Of a DNA stretch of 64,000 nt, positions 47,430 through 59,360 are shown one piece after another. The notes under the pieces are model-generated. The model was not told the origin of the DNA, did no database searches, and saw nothing but the letters and a program-made list of their open reading frames with translations. A program made the position numbers and the translations under genes. The first letter of the stretch is position 1, and every line of letters begins with the position of its first letter. Source of the DNA: Symbiodinium microadriaticum (Eukaryota; Sar; Dinophyceae; Suessiales; Symbiodiniaceae); assembly GCA_001939145.1 (NCBI GenBank), contig LSRX01000688.1, positions 333,819-397,818 of the forward strand. Reading direction: 5' to 3'.

Positions 47430-49225
47430 AGTCTACCTTCCACCCGATGGTGTCTGTCGTGAATTGTTTGTCATGTATGTAGCATAGTGACCCCTCTGCA
47501 ATCCTGAACTTGGCAGATGACCGTACGGGTTCAGTCTCGCGATGAGCGTCTCGGCTGCATCTTCTGCAGCAACCTGATCTCAGGTTCCCATCCCGTGACG
47601 ACTCCACGACAGATTGGACGGCGTTGGCCTGCACATCTCGCTGCCGGCTCCCGAACTTGTCCAAGAGCACCGGGAGGTTTCGGACCTGCTCTTGCGGCTT
47701 CTTTCGGTGTGAAGTCAGAAGCGAGCACCCCCGAGCCAAGCACCAGGAAGGGCTCCGAGGCCTGCAGACCGGAAGAGCGCGGCTTGTGACAGAAGGTCGG
47801 GAGCGACATCTCGAAGCTCTGCGCTGGGGGGTCCGACGCGACCAACTTCTTCGTGCAAGCTGATCATGCCTCAAAAATAGCCAAAGGCAACCTGCTCTGT
47901 GAAGTGTCGACGGAGATGATTTTGGGGCCTCTCAAGGCGGCCAGGGCCGTGGAGGGCTCTCGCAGCAAGACCTGCAGCCGAAGTGTCGGAAAACGGCGCT
48001 CGGTGGGATTGTTCAAGGCAGAGTCCCTGCACCCTCCTCTTCCGATCAGGATTATGGCAAGGGCATGTGTTCGAAGTAACATGCAGCCGCTTTGAACAAA
48101 GCCAGACCTCTGGAATAACGCCAGCAGACTTATGGTGTGAGTCGTGATGCGAGGAAGAGCTCGCGACGACGCCGAGCAACTGCAGGGAGTTAGCAGCCGT
48201 GAGCTTCTGAGACTCTTGCTCGCAGTGCAGCACTGACAGCTGCGCAGGCCTTTGGCGGGCACCGGGGAAGAGCCAAGCGCCACTGCAGCAGTGGTCCCTA
48301 AATCCAAAGCCTTGACAGTGCAAACCCGAAACTCAAAAAGTTTAGGCCCATCATTTCCCAAAAGGTCCAAATGGTCTCCTTCGAAGAACCATCGTCCCCA
48401 CCTGGACCGGCCGCTCTGTAGCGGCAACCACCTTCCCACACTCTTCTGCCTGCAACGGATTCCACATTGCGCAGACTATGACTGTAGAACGTGCATCTAT
48501 AGACTTTGCAATCAATTATGTTGGCAAAATTTTCTTCAATGACTTGAGGCCACTGCCGCACCGGGCTCGCCAGAAGCCAGCTGCCGCCTGGCACGCGGGT
48601 GTTGGCTCTTCAAGTCTTCGGTGCCAAAGCCAAAACCACACTCAAAACATGTGGAGGAGTACAGAAGGCTCTTGATAGGCGGACCTCATGACTGAAGAGT
48701 ACTGCACGTCTACGCAAGCCTCCAGAAAACCGTCTCCAGACAACATGATGTCGAGTCTTCCAGAAGAGACGTACATCAGAAATGCATCACAGTGTCAAGC
48801 CCCGCCACACTTTGACCATGTTGGAAAATGACGACACGGGCCAGGAGCCCTTCTGACTTTAGCCCCCGACTGTGAAGGGCCGCGCGGCTCGCATCCTCCT
48901 TTATCTCAGAGTCCTGCACCGGTCCTCTCAGTCTTGCACGAGACCACGCTGCGCATCCTTACGCATCTTCTCGCAAACCCAAAGCTTCCGAGTGTCCTTG
49001 AGTCTCAGTCTCCACAGGATCGGCAGTGCGGGACTCCTTCAGCTCGGAAAGCAGGTTCGACATGCCGGCAACCAATCAAAAATCCTGTCCTCCTCCTCTG
49101 CACTGGAACGAGAGGTCTCGCCTCAAACGCTCATCGCTCGGACAAAGCTGCGCCGGGAGTCCCCATTGCAACCAGGAATCTCTGCGCGTTCTCTTGCACC
49201 TGCACCAAAGAAGCGGGCAGTAGGC
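47430..49225 (-). other. Exon-like minus-strand segments, unrecognised
   Basis: Upstream of the repeat gene's ATG are minus-strand stretches that read like protein: VRNLPVLLDKFGSRQRD and NAVQSVVESSRDG (about 47575-47690), and GDHLDLLGNDGPKLFEFRV (about 48320-48385). No family is recognisable, and frames change between them as expected for exons. They could belong to a separate upstream gene. A plus-strand frame at 47517-47789 is also open, so strand is uncertain. Confidence 0.25.
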
Positions 49226-49229
49226 CCCG

Positions 49230-49256
49230 AAACCCTATACCCTAAACCCTAAACCC
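49230..49256 (+). repeat. Interstitial telomere-like repeat (CCCTAAA)
   Basis: AAACCCTATACCCTAAACCC followed by TAAACCC gives about three to four units of the TTTAGGG-type repeat read on the opposite strand. Confidence 0.75.
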
Positions 49257-49433
49257 TTTAGGCTCTGTACGGCTCTCAGGTCTTCCCACAATGATGATGC
49301 GGCCTTCAGGATGTCAGGCAGCAGTTCCGCCACCAGCTCGTCCTAGCACAGTTGAATGAGTTCGCTTTTTCGTTTAGAAAGCCGAAAGGATCGCCAAATA
49401 GACCCTAAAGGTCCAGGCCACTAAGTAATATAG

Positions 49434-49519
49434 GGGCCTTCATAATTACCTATACTATTATGATGGGGGCTCCTTGTTAAAAGTATAGCATTAAAAAACT
49501 ATTCTAATTATTAAGGCCC
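49434..49519. mobile_element. AT-rich inverted-repeat element (possible MITE)
   Basis: GGGCCTTCATAATTA (49434-49448) and TAATTATTAAGGCCC (49505-49519) are inverted copies with one mismatch in 15, 86 bases end to end, enclosing very AT-rich sequence (TATACTATTA, AAAGTATAGCATT) that stands out from the GC-rich surroundings. No target duplication was confirmed. It lies between two telomere-like patches. Confidence 0.4.
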
Positions 49520-49628
49520 AGAGTCTACATGTGCTACCATCGTAGATGTAGGCCCCCAAATAGCGCATCTTTGCTATGGCTGCTCGACCCGGCTTCCATG
49601 ATTAATGCCAGAGCATGCTGACACTCAA

Positions 49629-49670
49629 GAACCCTAAACCCCGAACTACCCCGAAACCCTAAACCCATAT
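49629..49670 (+). repeat. Interstitial telomere-like repeat (CCCTAAA/CCCCGAAA)
   Basis: AACCCTAAACCCCGAACTAC and CCCGAAACCCTAAACCC form a second degenerate patch 400 bases after the first. Confidence 0.75.
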
Positions 49671-52640
49671 AGTTTTTAGTACCCAAAACATATTCTGGTA
49701 ATGACCAAGGCTACGGTATGACAGCATGGTCGGGCTGTGGGCGGCGTTGCTCACTGGCCTGAGATAGACGCGAGGTATGGGATCCTTCATATAAGCCCCT
49801 TCACGGCGCACACACCAAAAACGAGATACGAGAATTGCCGGAAGCTTCCATGTGCTGCCGATGGTTGGGAATTCTCTCCCGTTCCCCACGAGGGCCGTCG
49901 GTCCCGGTTACGAAAAGTAAGTATCCGGGTCTTGGCGGTTAAGGCCCGGCGGGGCCGCACGCATGCAGAGTGTGTTCTCTGTGACTGATCATCCTCTGGA
50001 AAATCTGATTCTTAACGGTTAGCCGAGTTAGCTGGATCGGAACCGAAAGTTTCGTGTCTGCAGATATGCATCTACGGAGATCCCTCGAAGCTTGCATCGT
50101 GCCACTATCGTGCCGAAATCTAAAGCTCAGAGAAGCGGCCCTGCCCTTCGATCCCGAGGAACATGCGCAAAGAGAGCCAGAAGCCGAGCCAAGAAACGAA
50201 CCAAAAACAGAAAGAGCGAGAGAGTGTGAGAGAGAGGAGAGAGACACAGACAGGCAGACAACCGTCCTGATCGCCGCCTGCCGGACCACAGTCGCTCTTG
50301 ATACGGCTTCAAGTCCCGAGAAAACAAGCAGGGGCCCAGCTGGCCTGAATCTGGCTCACCTGCCGGAGAGCAAGGAGTGAAGGCTTGCCAAGCCAGGCAA
50401 GCCAAGCAATATGGATAACTTAGGGATCTGACTACTTGGGAGCTGCCGTCTGAACCGATTTGGTCGAGGCGCAGTCGGCCTTGCAGCACCGCAAGCGTGG
50501 AAAAGATCGGCAGCGGGGCAGCGACCCCGAGTGATGTAAGGTGCCGGCCCACCTCTCATCTCAGAGCGTGTGAGCCTGACGAAGGTCACCCCGCTTCTAC
50601 ATCGACACGGTACCGTGCTTTGGCTTGAACAGCATGCGAGCACACTGCCGTCCTGGGTACCTCGTCTGGTTCTGGGAAGACTTCCCTGCATACGAGACTT
50701 CAGCCAGAGGCTTTGAGCAAACCTGCAGCTGGCCTGGTAGTGTGCATGCTGGGCGGGATCACCTCCATACGCCAGGATGCGCTGAGCTGTTGGGTGATGG
50801 GACTGGTTGACAGTGGCAGGGATGACCATGGGACCATGTATGTGAACACTCTCCAGCCTTGGATGGTAATGGTAATCTCTTGTGGTTGCCTGCGACCCAA
50901 AAAATTTCGCATCAAGACGCTCAGGAGGTGTCGGGCAAACGGCCAAGATTCCGCTGCTGTGTTCTCGCTCAACTAACGTTCTGGTCTGCTGGAGGCCTGA
51001 AATCTCTTCGACATCTGTTTCACAGTAGCCATCAGAGCAGTACTCCTCCTGTCAGACCAGCAAGACTGCTGTAGCCGAGTCTGAAAGAGATGATGTTTTA
51101 GCATCTCCTCCCAACCGGCATCATCCACGAACTTCAAGACGACGTGCTCTTCCTTGCTTGTGGAGACTTCTACCCCGTGGCGAGAATCGCGCCTGTGACG
51201 ATTTGCTGGCCTTCACATCAATCTCGTCAACAACTAGGGACACTAACAAATCGCCTGGAAAGGCTGGGAAATCCTGGCGCAGTTTGCAGCGATATTACGT
51301 AGAAGTCGCCAAAACCCACAGCCAAGATCTGTCGCCCTCAAACTGTGCCAGTCAGTCAATGTGGGCATTCGGCAGCAAAGCCTGGCAAAAGCAAAGGTCT
51401 TATCTGTCGCGATGACTCGGGACGTGTCGCGACCTCGACCACGCAGCCGAAGTCCACCCGTACACCATCCTGGCATGCGGAACGAGAAGAACGACAGGTC
51501 TCGAGTCCGCCAACCCGCGGAGCTTGGCGGACCAGCGGCCTCCACAAAGCAGGTCACCTGAGAAAAAAAGATGTGCAGCGGCGGCTGCGGACAAAATCTC
51601 TTCGCTCGGCCCGTGACTTTGCCCTGCACTACTTCGTTCTGGCGAACGCTTGCCAGAGAGCGCCTAAGCTGATTTCGAAGGTCTCAGCGTCGCCGACTGG
51701 CAAACTTCGGGGATGCTGCCACTTGGATCTCCGGGACGCCAGGGAGCCTTCCAGATCAGCGAGAAGCACAGAGAGGTTTGATCCACTCCGCGGAGCATCC
51801 CGGGGTGCCCTGCCTTTCGAGCTATGCACATCGGCCCAACAGGAAACGGCCTGAAAGCGACTTTCGAGCCTCTCGCGCCCTATGAGTGCATGGCTGCTGG
51901 CCTGGTCTTGGTTCTGTTCGAACCCAGTCCTGCCTCGGCGTCCACACATCAGGCTAAGGCCGGCTGTGTCGGCAAAACGCTGCAAGGCACAAAGATCCTA
52001 ACAAGCGTGTCTTGCGAGCTCTACTCTGCCATCAATCATTTCCATCCTCGTTACAGCTAAGTACTGGAGTAGTGGGCTGAAAATCAGCCTGGCCCCCGCC
52101 CCAAGAGACCAAATACCGCCCAAGTTTAAGCCGCAGGCCTTTCTGGGAGCCTTTCTTCGGCATTTCGCCTTTGCCTGGCAAGAGCTGAGGTCGAAGCTGC
52201 GACGGTTCGAGGCCGCCCCACCTGCTTCCGAGCCACCCGCTCCTGCGCCACGCACACAAGCATTCCACAATTTCCACGAGTTTTCTGCGGGGATCTTCTG
52301 TCACACCGCCCTGTCCTTTCGCGCTGAAGAAGCTGGTTACCTGCAACAACGGCCCTACGAAGTTGCACGGAAAGTGCAGGAGCCGGGCCGGGGGAGGAGG
52401 GTTTACCCGGTACCCTACAAGCCCCATGCAAGAGATGGCATGTAAGTGCATGCAGCGCGCGGTGAAATGGCAGTACTTGTGGCAGATACAACAAGCTATA
52501 GCAGTGAAGAGGCTGTTCGGAACACACAATGAAGAGAAGGCCATCAAGTGCAGCCGACAGATAACATCCTATAATACATTATCATCTAATCATTCTAATT
52601 ATATATCTCATAACAGTCCTGCCGTAATAGAGAGGAAGAG
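49671..52640. other. Stretch without a recognisable gene
   Basis: Open frames occur on both strands (for example 51345-51854 plus and 51629-51985 minus), but none shows a domain, motif or exon chain I can support. A purine-rich run with GAGAGA words lies at about 50205-50250. A minus-strand stretch near 51745-51790 (SNLSVLLADLEGSLASRR) faintly recalls the repeat-gene motif but is too weak to call. Confidence 0.35.
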
Positions 52641-52649
52641 GAGGGCGGA

Positions 52650-53975
52650 CCGGCCTTCGTCTCCTGAGTCCCCGTCCAGAGACCTTCGGAGCGGGGTGGA
52701 CGAGGGAAGGCTTACGGCATACAGCAGGGGCCGGGGTTCCGGCCCTTGCCCGTCTTTCCGCCCTTGCCTGGCATCGCAGGTAGAAAATGCAGTGTTTCTC
52801 CAGTCGCTGGCCGTTAGCTCACGATTCGTCGTCCAGCCTCCGGATTTTGCCAAGGTGACTTCGACCGGCGTCCGCCTGAGCCACTCGTCTCAGCAAGTCC
52901 GAATCAAATACTCCTTGCAGAATTGCACAGCATTCGCTCCGAGACCCCTGCAGCCTGACGGCATTTCGGTCGTAGCCTTTCCGCACGTGTTTTGCTCTTG
53001 CTTGGCAGCTTTGGCCGACCGCGGGCCTTCATCTTCCGACCTCGGGGGAGTCGGCTGCCGCCGCAGCCTGGTGCAGGCGGCACTGGCTGCATTGGCTGCT
53101 GCTTCTTTTCCCTGAACCTTCCCTTCTTGTGGCACGCGCTCCCTTAAAGGATCGAAGCCTGGCCTGGCAGGCTTAGCATAGCCTGGGCAAGAGCTCTGCT
53201 TGACCGTTCAGAGGCACAACATGCCTTGCCTTCGTCCTCCAACTTCGGAGCAGAGGTAGGTCGCTGCCTGACACGGTTCTGGGCACCGAGCCCAAGTCCA
53301 ATCAAAACACACTCACATACCAAAACTCCCGAAGCCTGATCGCCTTCCTGTAACTGCCTTGGCCAGAGATGTGCAGCGGCACGGGCTGTCTCAGAGAGCG
53401 GAAAGGCCTTCGTCTTCCAACTTCGATGGAGTCGAGGGCGTTCGAGGCCTGAAGCCGATGTGCCAAGCTCAATCCCCGAGAAGCTTGGGACTCAGCTCGT
53501 TGGGTCTTCGATGCAGAGTTTCATATTATGCCCCACAAGAGAAAACACTATTGCCCCAAGAGGATCGGAAGAAATCACCGGGACAGAATTACAAGATGTT
53601 ACAACCACAAGCAAAAGCGGAGCAGCTCACGCCGTGCCCATGCCCGATGCCGCAGCTACCTCCTGCAAGGCTGAGGCATAGAGGATGCTATGCCCAAGCA
53701 TGGCATCAAGGCAAGGGGATGCAGAGCGCGGAAACAGAAGGGCACCCAAGAACGAAGAGGGGGCAGGAGAGCTGCCAAAGAACGCATAAGTTGCATCTCC
53801 CTACGCACGGGCACGCATCATCCGTGTATCCCGCTTGCTCCGAGACCCGTGCGGCCGGACGGGCTTGCTATCGGAAACGCTGTAGCCTTGGAAGAAAGCA
53901 TGTTACTGGTTCGTCGGATGGACCGTGCCACGCCTTCCTCCAACTTCGGCGGAGTCGAGGGCTGCCGTCGTTGCG
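52650..53975 (+). repeat. Dispersed diverged repeat, 4-5 copies
   Basis: A core of the form GCCTTC-x-TC-x-TCC-x-ACTTCGG-x-GGAGTCG recurs at 53024-53060, 53224-53260, 53405-53440 and 53931-53972, with a poorer copy near 52653-52700. Flanks are partly shared too: GCTCCGAGACCC followed by GACGG at about 52938-52965 and 53837-53863. In one frame the core reads PSSSNFGGVEG or close variants. The units are diverged and unevenly spaced. Whether they were coding is unclear. Confidence 0.6.
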
Positions 53976-54489
53976 GCCGCGGCCTCGCGGGCGGCACCGC
54001 AGAAAGGCTCCCCCCCCCCGTCTCTCCGTCTCTCCTTTCTCTTTCTTCCCTCCTTTGAAGCGGCTTTGTTTGGGCCCTGGGGCCTCCTTGGAGCTTCTTC
54101 GACCTTCTCGGCCGGCTTTGGATCCGCATCTCGGCCGGCTCGAAACCAGCTCGCCTTTGAAGCAGAAATTCGCACTGAAATGGTGGCTTCTTCTCGGATC
54201 TTCTCGGATGCTGTGCGACCTCGCATTCGCAGAAGCTAAGAGGTGTGCGAGGCCTGGCATCGCTCTTCGGATCCTGGCAGCTGGTATATTGTCTGATCCG
54301 AATCAGGGGTCGGCGCTGAACCTCGGAGACCATCGCAGCTGCGATGAACCAATTCTGTAGTGGAGTACAGATATTGGCCTTGGAGTGGGCTGGTGATATA
54401 GGTGCTCTCTCTGTCTCATGTCGGGTCGGCTTCGTGTCAGCTACATCAGCTGCAGAGTTTGTTCGGTCAAATCTCAGCTGATGAGCCGT

Positions 54490-55990
54490 TGACTCAGACT
54501 TCAAGAAGCACTGGCCCTTCCACGAAGGCAAATTCGTGACTAGCTTGCCTCGCTTCTGGCATAAACAAGTGCGCCACATGAAGCATCGAGTCACCTTTTT
54601 CCGCAGAAACCCTCAGGCTGCAACTCTCACACAGCGTACGTATGGTACGCAGTGCTGGCTTGTCGGCTGAAGCAGCCGCTGCGCATTTACGGACAGCGTT
54701 CTCGCTGCGGGTGCTGTACAAAGGTATGTCAAGGTCCGCTGCATGATGCATTTGCAGAGAGCATGGCAAGGAGTCTGCGCGGCTTAGCGGGAACAAGCTT
54801 CATGGCGGACCATCAACGCACCGCAATCTTCTCTCGACGAGCCGCTGATCAGCTCTTCCAGCTAAGCTTCCGCTGGTGCGAGCTCACTTCCCTGGTGCAG
54901 AAACTTGGGAATCACATAAGCACACGTCGATGTGGGCTCGGTGCCCAACCTCCCAGTGAAGCACCGGCTGCTCCAAATGCCGGTCCTTGCCAGGCAAGCT
55001 TCTCTTGTTCTTCTGTTTGCTTGGTAAGCCCGGCTTCGTGCAGATGCCCGTTATACTGTAACAGTGTGCTGAAAAGCAAAGTAGATCGACCGTCGGCCAC
55101 TCCTTCAATGCCGTTGCATCGAAGAAGTCCTGTACCTTGAATGCATGATCAAGAGCGGTGGGGCCGCGATGGGCCGCGGGTACCCATGAACAGAAGCCTC
55201 GGCGCTGAGATGCCAACAAACCGCGCATTGGAAAGACGCCGCAGTTGCTTTCGCCAAGGCCTCGGCCGACAAACCGCCCGCATCCGCCCGCTGCCCCCGC
55301 CTCCCACGTTGCTCTTCTCTGAGAGCCGAGCGCATCACGAACAGGCACGAAAAGATGAACCTGTGACGGCCATGCGGAGAAAGTGTCAGGTGCAACATGC
55401 GCGAAAGCGGATGCCTTCTTGAAGCCCGCGACAATTCGGTCCAGCTGCTTGCCCACAACATCGTCCAAGTACCTCTGGCTGGTAAACTGAGCCAAGCTGA
55501 CATTGTGCTGCCAGCACGCAGGTGGCAGGGCACGCATCCGAAAATGGCGGATTGACCGACACCACCTGGGTATCGCAGCAAGCAAATCACCACCCTTGGC
55601 CAGGAGTTTGCAGAAGGGGCTTTTTCCGACGAGGATTCGTTCGGCCGCTCGGACAGCCTCTCAATGAGCCCGGATCCTCAAGCTTGGTTTTCAGGCACCT
55701 TCCATCTGCACGAAAATGCCCAAGAGTTGACGATGGCAGTTTCTTTCTAAAAGTGCCGCGCAAGAGTGAAGCCCGTGGCAATCATGCTGTCGAGGACGGC
55801 AATCAAATGAACGCTTGCTCAGCACAGTGAATCTCACGTGTCAATGTGGACACCCGAGCGATCTTCTCAGACGGTACTTGCAGGTTTGCATCTTCAAGCA
55901 TGCTGGGGTCGCCTAAGGCCCAATGAGGACTATGCAATCTGGCTCGACCCGAAGGGCACGCAGCCGAACAGAGTGTGACATAAAAATGTG
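54490..55990 (-). other. Exon-like minus-strand segments, unrecognised
   Basis: Four segments read like exons of one minus-strand gene: LGDPSMLEDANLQVPSEKIA (about 55850-55920), EAVRAAERILVGKSPFCKLL (about 55590-55665), QFTSQRYLDDVVGKQLDRIV (about 55435-55500) and SAEKGDSMLHVAHLFMPEAR (about 54540-54605). They are mixed helical, soluble sequence without a motif I know. Confidence 0.3.
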
Positions 55991-58900
55991 AAAATGCAGC
56001 CACCTGTGACTGTCTTGTAGATTAGCCTGCAACAAACACTTAAAGGTCACACCTCAAACACATTCAGGCTTCGCATGCCCGCGTCAATCTGATGAGGTCT
56101 CGACAGCGGTGGATGGCCACTCGTCAAGTACATCCGGATACCTGCGGCACTACGAATGCCAAGTCGAAGTCAGCTCGGTTCCTCGTTTATGCGGTTTGCG
56201 CACGAGCCCGCCGAGCCAAAGATCTTCTCGGCATGAGGGAAGCGGGAAGCATACCTTAACTCTGATATGTGGGACGCAATACGTCGGATGCTCTGAGTGC
56301 TGGCCAAGCCCAGGGCTTGCCGTTGCCGACTCGAGCATTGAAGGGCGACGCGAAGAGCTCGTACCTGCAAATCCGACTCCGACTCGCCGCAAAGGAATAG
56401 CAGGAAAAGGAACAGGAGACACGGCAGGAGAACTCACAGAATCAACTCGGAGCCCGGAACCGCAACTCTGACACCAAGCTTGGCAGGTACTCCACGTCGG
56501 CTGCTTCTTTCGAGGACGGCCGCCAGGTACCTGTGATAAAAGCCAGCCCGGATTCAGAACATCGGAATGGACTTTACAGTATCTGTTGGACATTGCGCAC
56601 ATCAACCACCGGTGCTAGGGCCCGTGCAAAGCTGGTGTGAACTTCTTTGACCGGCAGTCAACACTGGGTTCCTTAGCAGGAGTCAAGACAACATGTTCAA
56701 GACAGAAGAAATCCAGTTTGTGCTCAAACCTTCCCACATCGACGCTGTCCGAAGCCCGTCACCAGACATCCTAGAAAGGTCACATGCCAACTACCAAGTG
56801 GGCTGTCGCTAAGCCGCTAGCCCAGATGGCTGCTTTCTGAGCTCAAAGCTCCAGTGCCCGGTAGAGCGCGAAGACACGTGCCATGGCCTTCAAGTTCAGG
56901 AAGAGCCACCATGAGCTAACGAGCACTGAAATGCATCCATCCACACATCTCGAGGCCGGAACAGAGGCACGAGAAGCGACATTGTCCTGTGCACTTGGTA
57001 TTGGGACAAAATCCTTGAGTCGTGCTTCGGCACCAGTTACGCTAAACATGTGCATTGCATGTCGGGGTCCGCTGACAGAGTGTAGCGTCGCAGCAACGCC
57101 TGGGTCAGATGACAGCAAATACATGGGACACCATGCAGGTTGGCCGGTTGGCTTTCTGCAGAAGCCAAACAACTCAGCGCTTGTCAGCCCTCGCTGCAAG
57201 CTCTTTTGCGGCAAGAAATTTATGGCCACTCACGCACGCATGCGTGAATGGGCGGCGAGCAGGTGGGTAAGGACCATTCGGCCAGTTGGGTCGTTTGCCC
57301 TTCCAGCAAAATCACGAACGTTTCGACCCGAACCGACCACGAAACGCAAGTACATGCAGGTAACGAATCCCTCCTGGGCCGTGAGTTGCCATGACCCTGG
57401 TGTCTTCGTCTTAGGGATCATTCGCTTGGCTTGGAGACTTCGCTGTCTTGTCTGAACCCTTGCACTGTTTCCACAGCAAGAAGTGTGGGGCCTGGATGTC
57501 CGTCTGCAGCACTGGGAAGCGGTGGCGGCCCACGAAGAGCTGGTGGCAGGGAACTTCTACGGCAAAAGAGTGGCATTCATCAGCCGAACTGTTGTAATTG
57601 TGGCCTCCGGATTCTGCTAGACCGTTCGTTTGAACATCCGCGTGCGCCGTCAGCTCACATGTGGTGATAGATACAGATTCGATCTGCTCTTGAGTAGGAG
57701 CAAACACAAATTGTTGGTGACTGCTCTACCTTCCTAATTGTGTCCTGTTTACTTTGGATTTCTACCAGAGCAGTGAGCAAATCTAGATCCATATTCGGCT
57801 TAGCCGGCTTACGTTCTCCCAGAAGCAATGCACACCACGCGTGGGCTGGACGGTCCATAGGTCAGTAGCTCTGCCTCGCTCCAGTTCCCGGCAGGAAACT
57901 CCGCCACGTAGCTGCCGGGAACGAAACTGGCCAGGGTGCAAGCAGTCCAACAGCTCAACCGAAAAGGTCTGCGAAGGCAGTCTTTTATTTGGCACACAGG
58001 GACTGCTGGCAGGAATCTGTCCATATGTGCGGCACCTCAAGGTACATGTCAGGCTCTTTGTTCGTGCATTCTCTAGCATAACGCGGCAATGTGACATCAT
58101 CTGATAGCTGCCTTGGACATGGTTTTCAGTGCAACCTTTATCAGCCAGCAGCCAAGAACTGCCTGCTGTTCTGGAACGCTGCAAGTCCTCGGAGAAAAGA
58201 GCCGACAGCTGGCAAACTAACTTCTTGCAGTGCAGCAGCATAACCGGCTGCTAGTGCATGTGCAATGCTAACCATACAGAACATACACACATGTAGAACT
58301 ACATATGTTTGCTTGCATTTTCTTATTCACATATTGTACATAGCAGGTAGAGAGCAGTGTGGCGATTCCTACTATTCCAGCACCTCGTCCTCGTCCCACT
58401 GTTGCATTTCTCGACAATGAACCCAGAACTGTACGTCGGCTTGGGCACTTGCTAAGACTCCAAGAGACTTCAGTGAGCTCAATCCGGTGAGACACTGCTC
58501 TTGGCTCTGTACGGTGCAGGACGTTGCGGCGAGGTGCATCCGGCAGCCTGTGGCACAGCAGAAGGTCAGCACGGAAGCAAAGGGCCAAGTGCACTGTCCA
58601 GCCTCTGCCAAAGGGCCGAATCAATTGAGGGGACCATGGGGTCCTCCCACGAGGAATCATACATCGTGTCGCTCGAGGTTCAAACAGTTCTTAGTGTCAC
58701 TCTGGTGCATGGTGGCCCCGTTGCAAGCACAAGACTGACCCTGGTGTCCCATGGTTCGACAACCCTTTCGAACAGGTGACTGCTCAGCTTCGTCCTGCCC
58801 GGGCGAGCACGCTAGTGCAATATCGGTTCTTGATTTCAAACATATGCACTTGGGAGTTGTTTGCCATCACGGTCACTTCAATCTCGTTTTTTGTCACAAC

Positions 58901-59125
58901 GGTCCTTATCAATGTAACGACTCCCATTTCCTGCTCGCTCTGTATTCGACCAGAGCCTGTACTCTAAAGCAGAGCAAACCTGCGTTGGCCGAATTCGGCT
59001 CTTCAACGAGCTTGCACAGACGGCTTCACATGTAGAGTACCATCACTGTCTCGTCACTTTATCGCTCGATGTACGCATGCATGCAGTCAAATCTGCAAGT
59101 CTGTGTGAACGCGCTCTCCACATGC
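55991..59125 (-). other. Exon-like segments and non-coding sequence
   Basis: Possible minus-strand exons are MDLDLLTALVEIQSKQDTIR (about 57733-57793), which resembles the motif of the repeat gene at 37-45 kb, and a longer stretch at 58372-58611 ending QQWDEDEVLE. Nothing can be assigned to a family. The rest shows only short overlapping frames. Confidence 0.28.
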
Positions 59126-59130
59126 AGGAG

Positions 59131-59360
59131 ATATATATATATATATATATATACATATGTATGCATATACTTACAAGTTTCAACACACTGACATGTCTCG
59201 GCCAATACGCTTGCAAGCAGGCAGATGTATGTAAGCTATGTATGTATGTATGTATGTATGTATGTATGTATGTATGCATGTATGTATGTAGGTATGTGTG
59301 TTTGCTTGCTTGTTTGTTGTATGTTTGTATGTTTGTATGTTTGTATGTTTGTATGTACAT
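59131..59360 (+). repeat. Microsatellites: (AT)n, (TATG)n, (TGTATGTT)n
   Basis: (AT)n at about 59131-59153, (TATG)n at about 59237-59300 and TGTATGTT units at about 59312-59360. Plus-strand frames read Cys-Met-Tyr-Val repeats and minus-strand frames Thr-Tyr-Ile-His repeats. These are artefacts. Confidence 0.92.
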
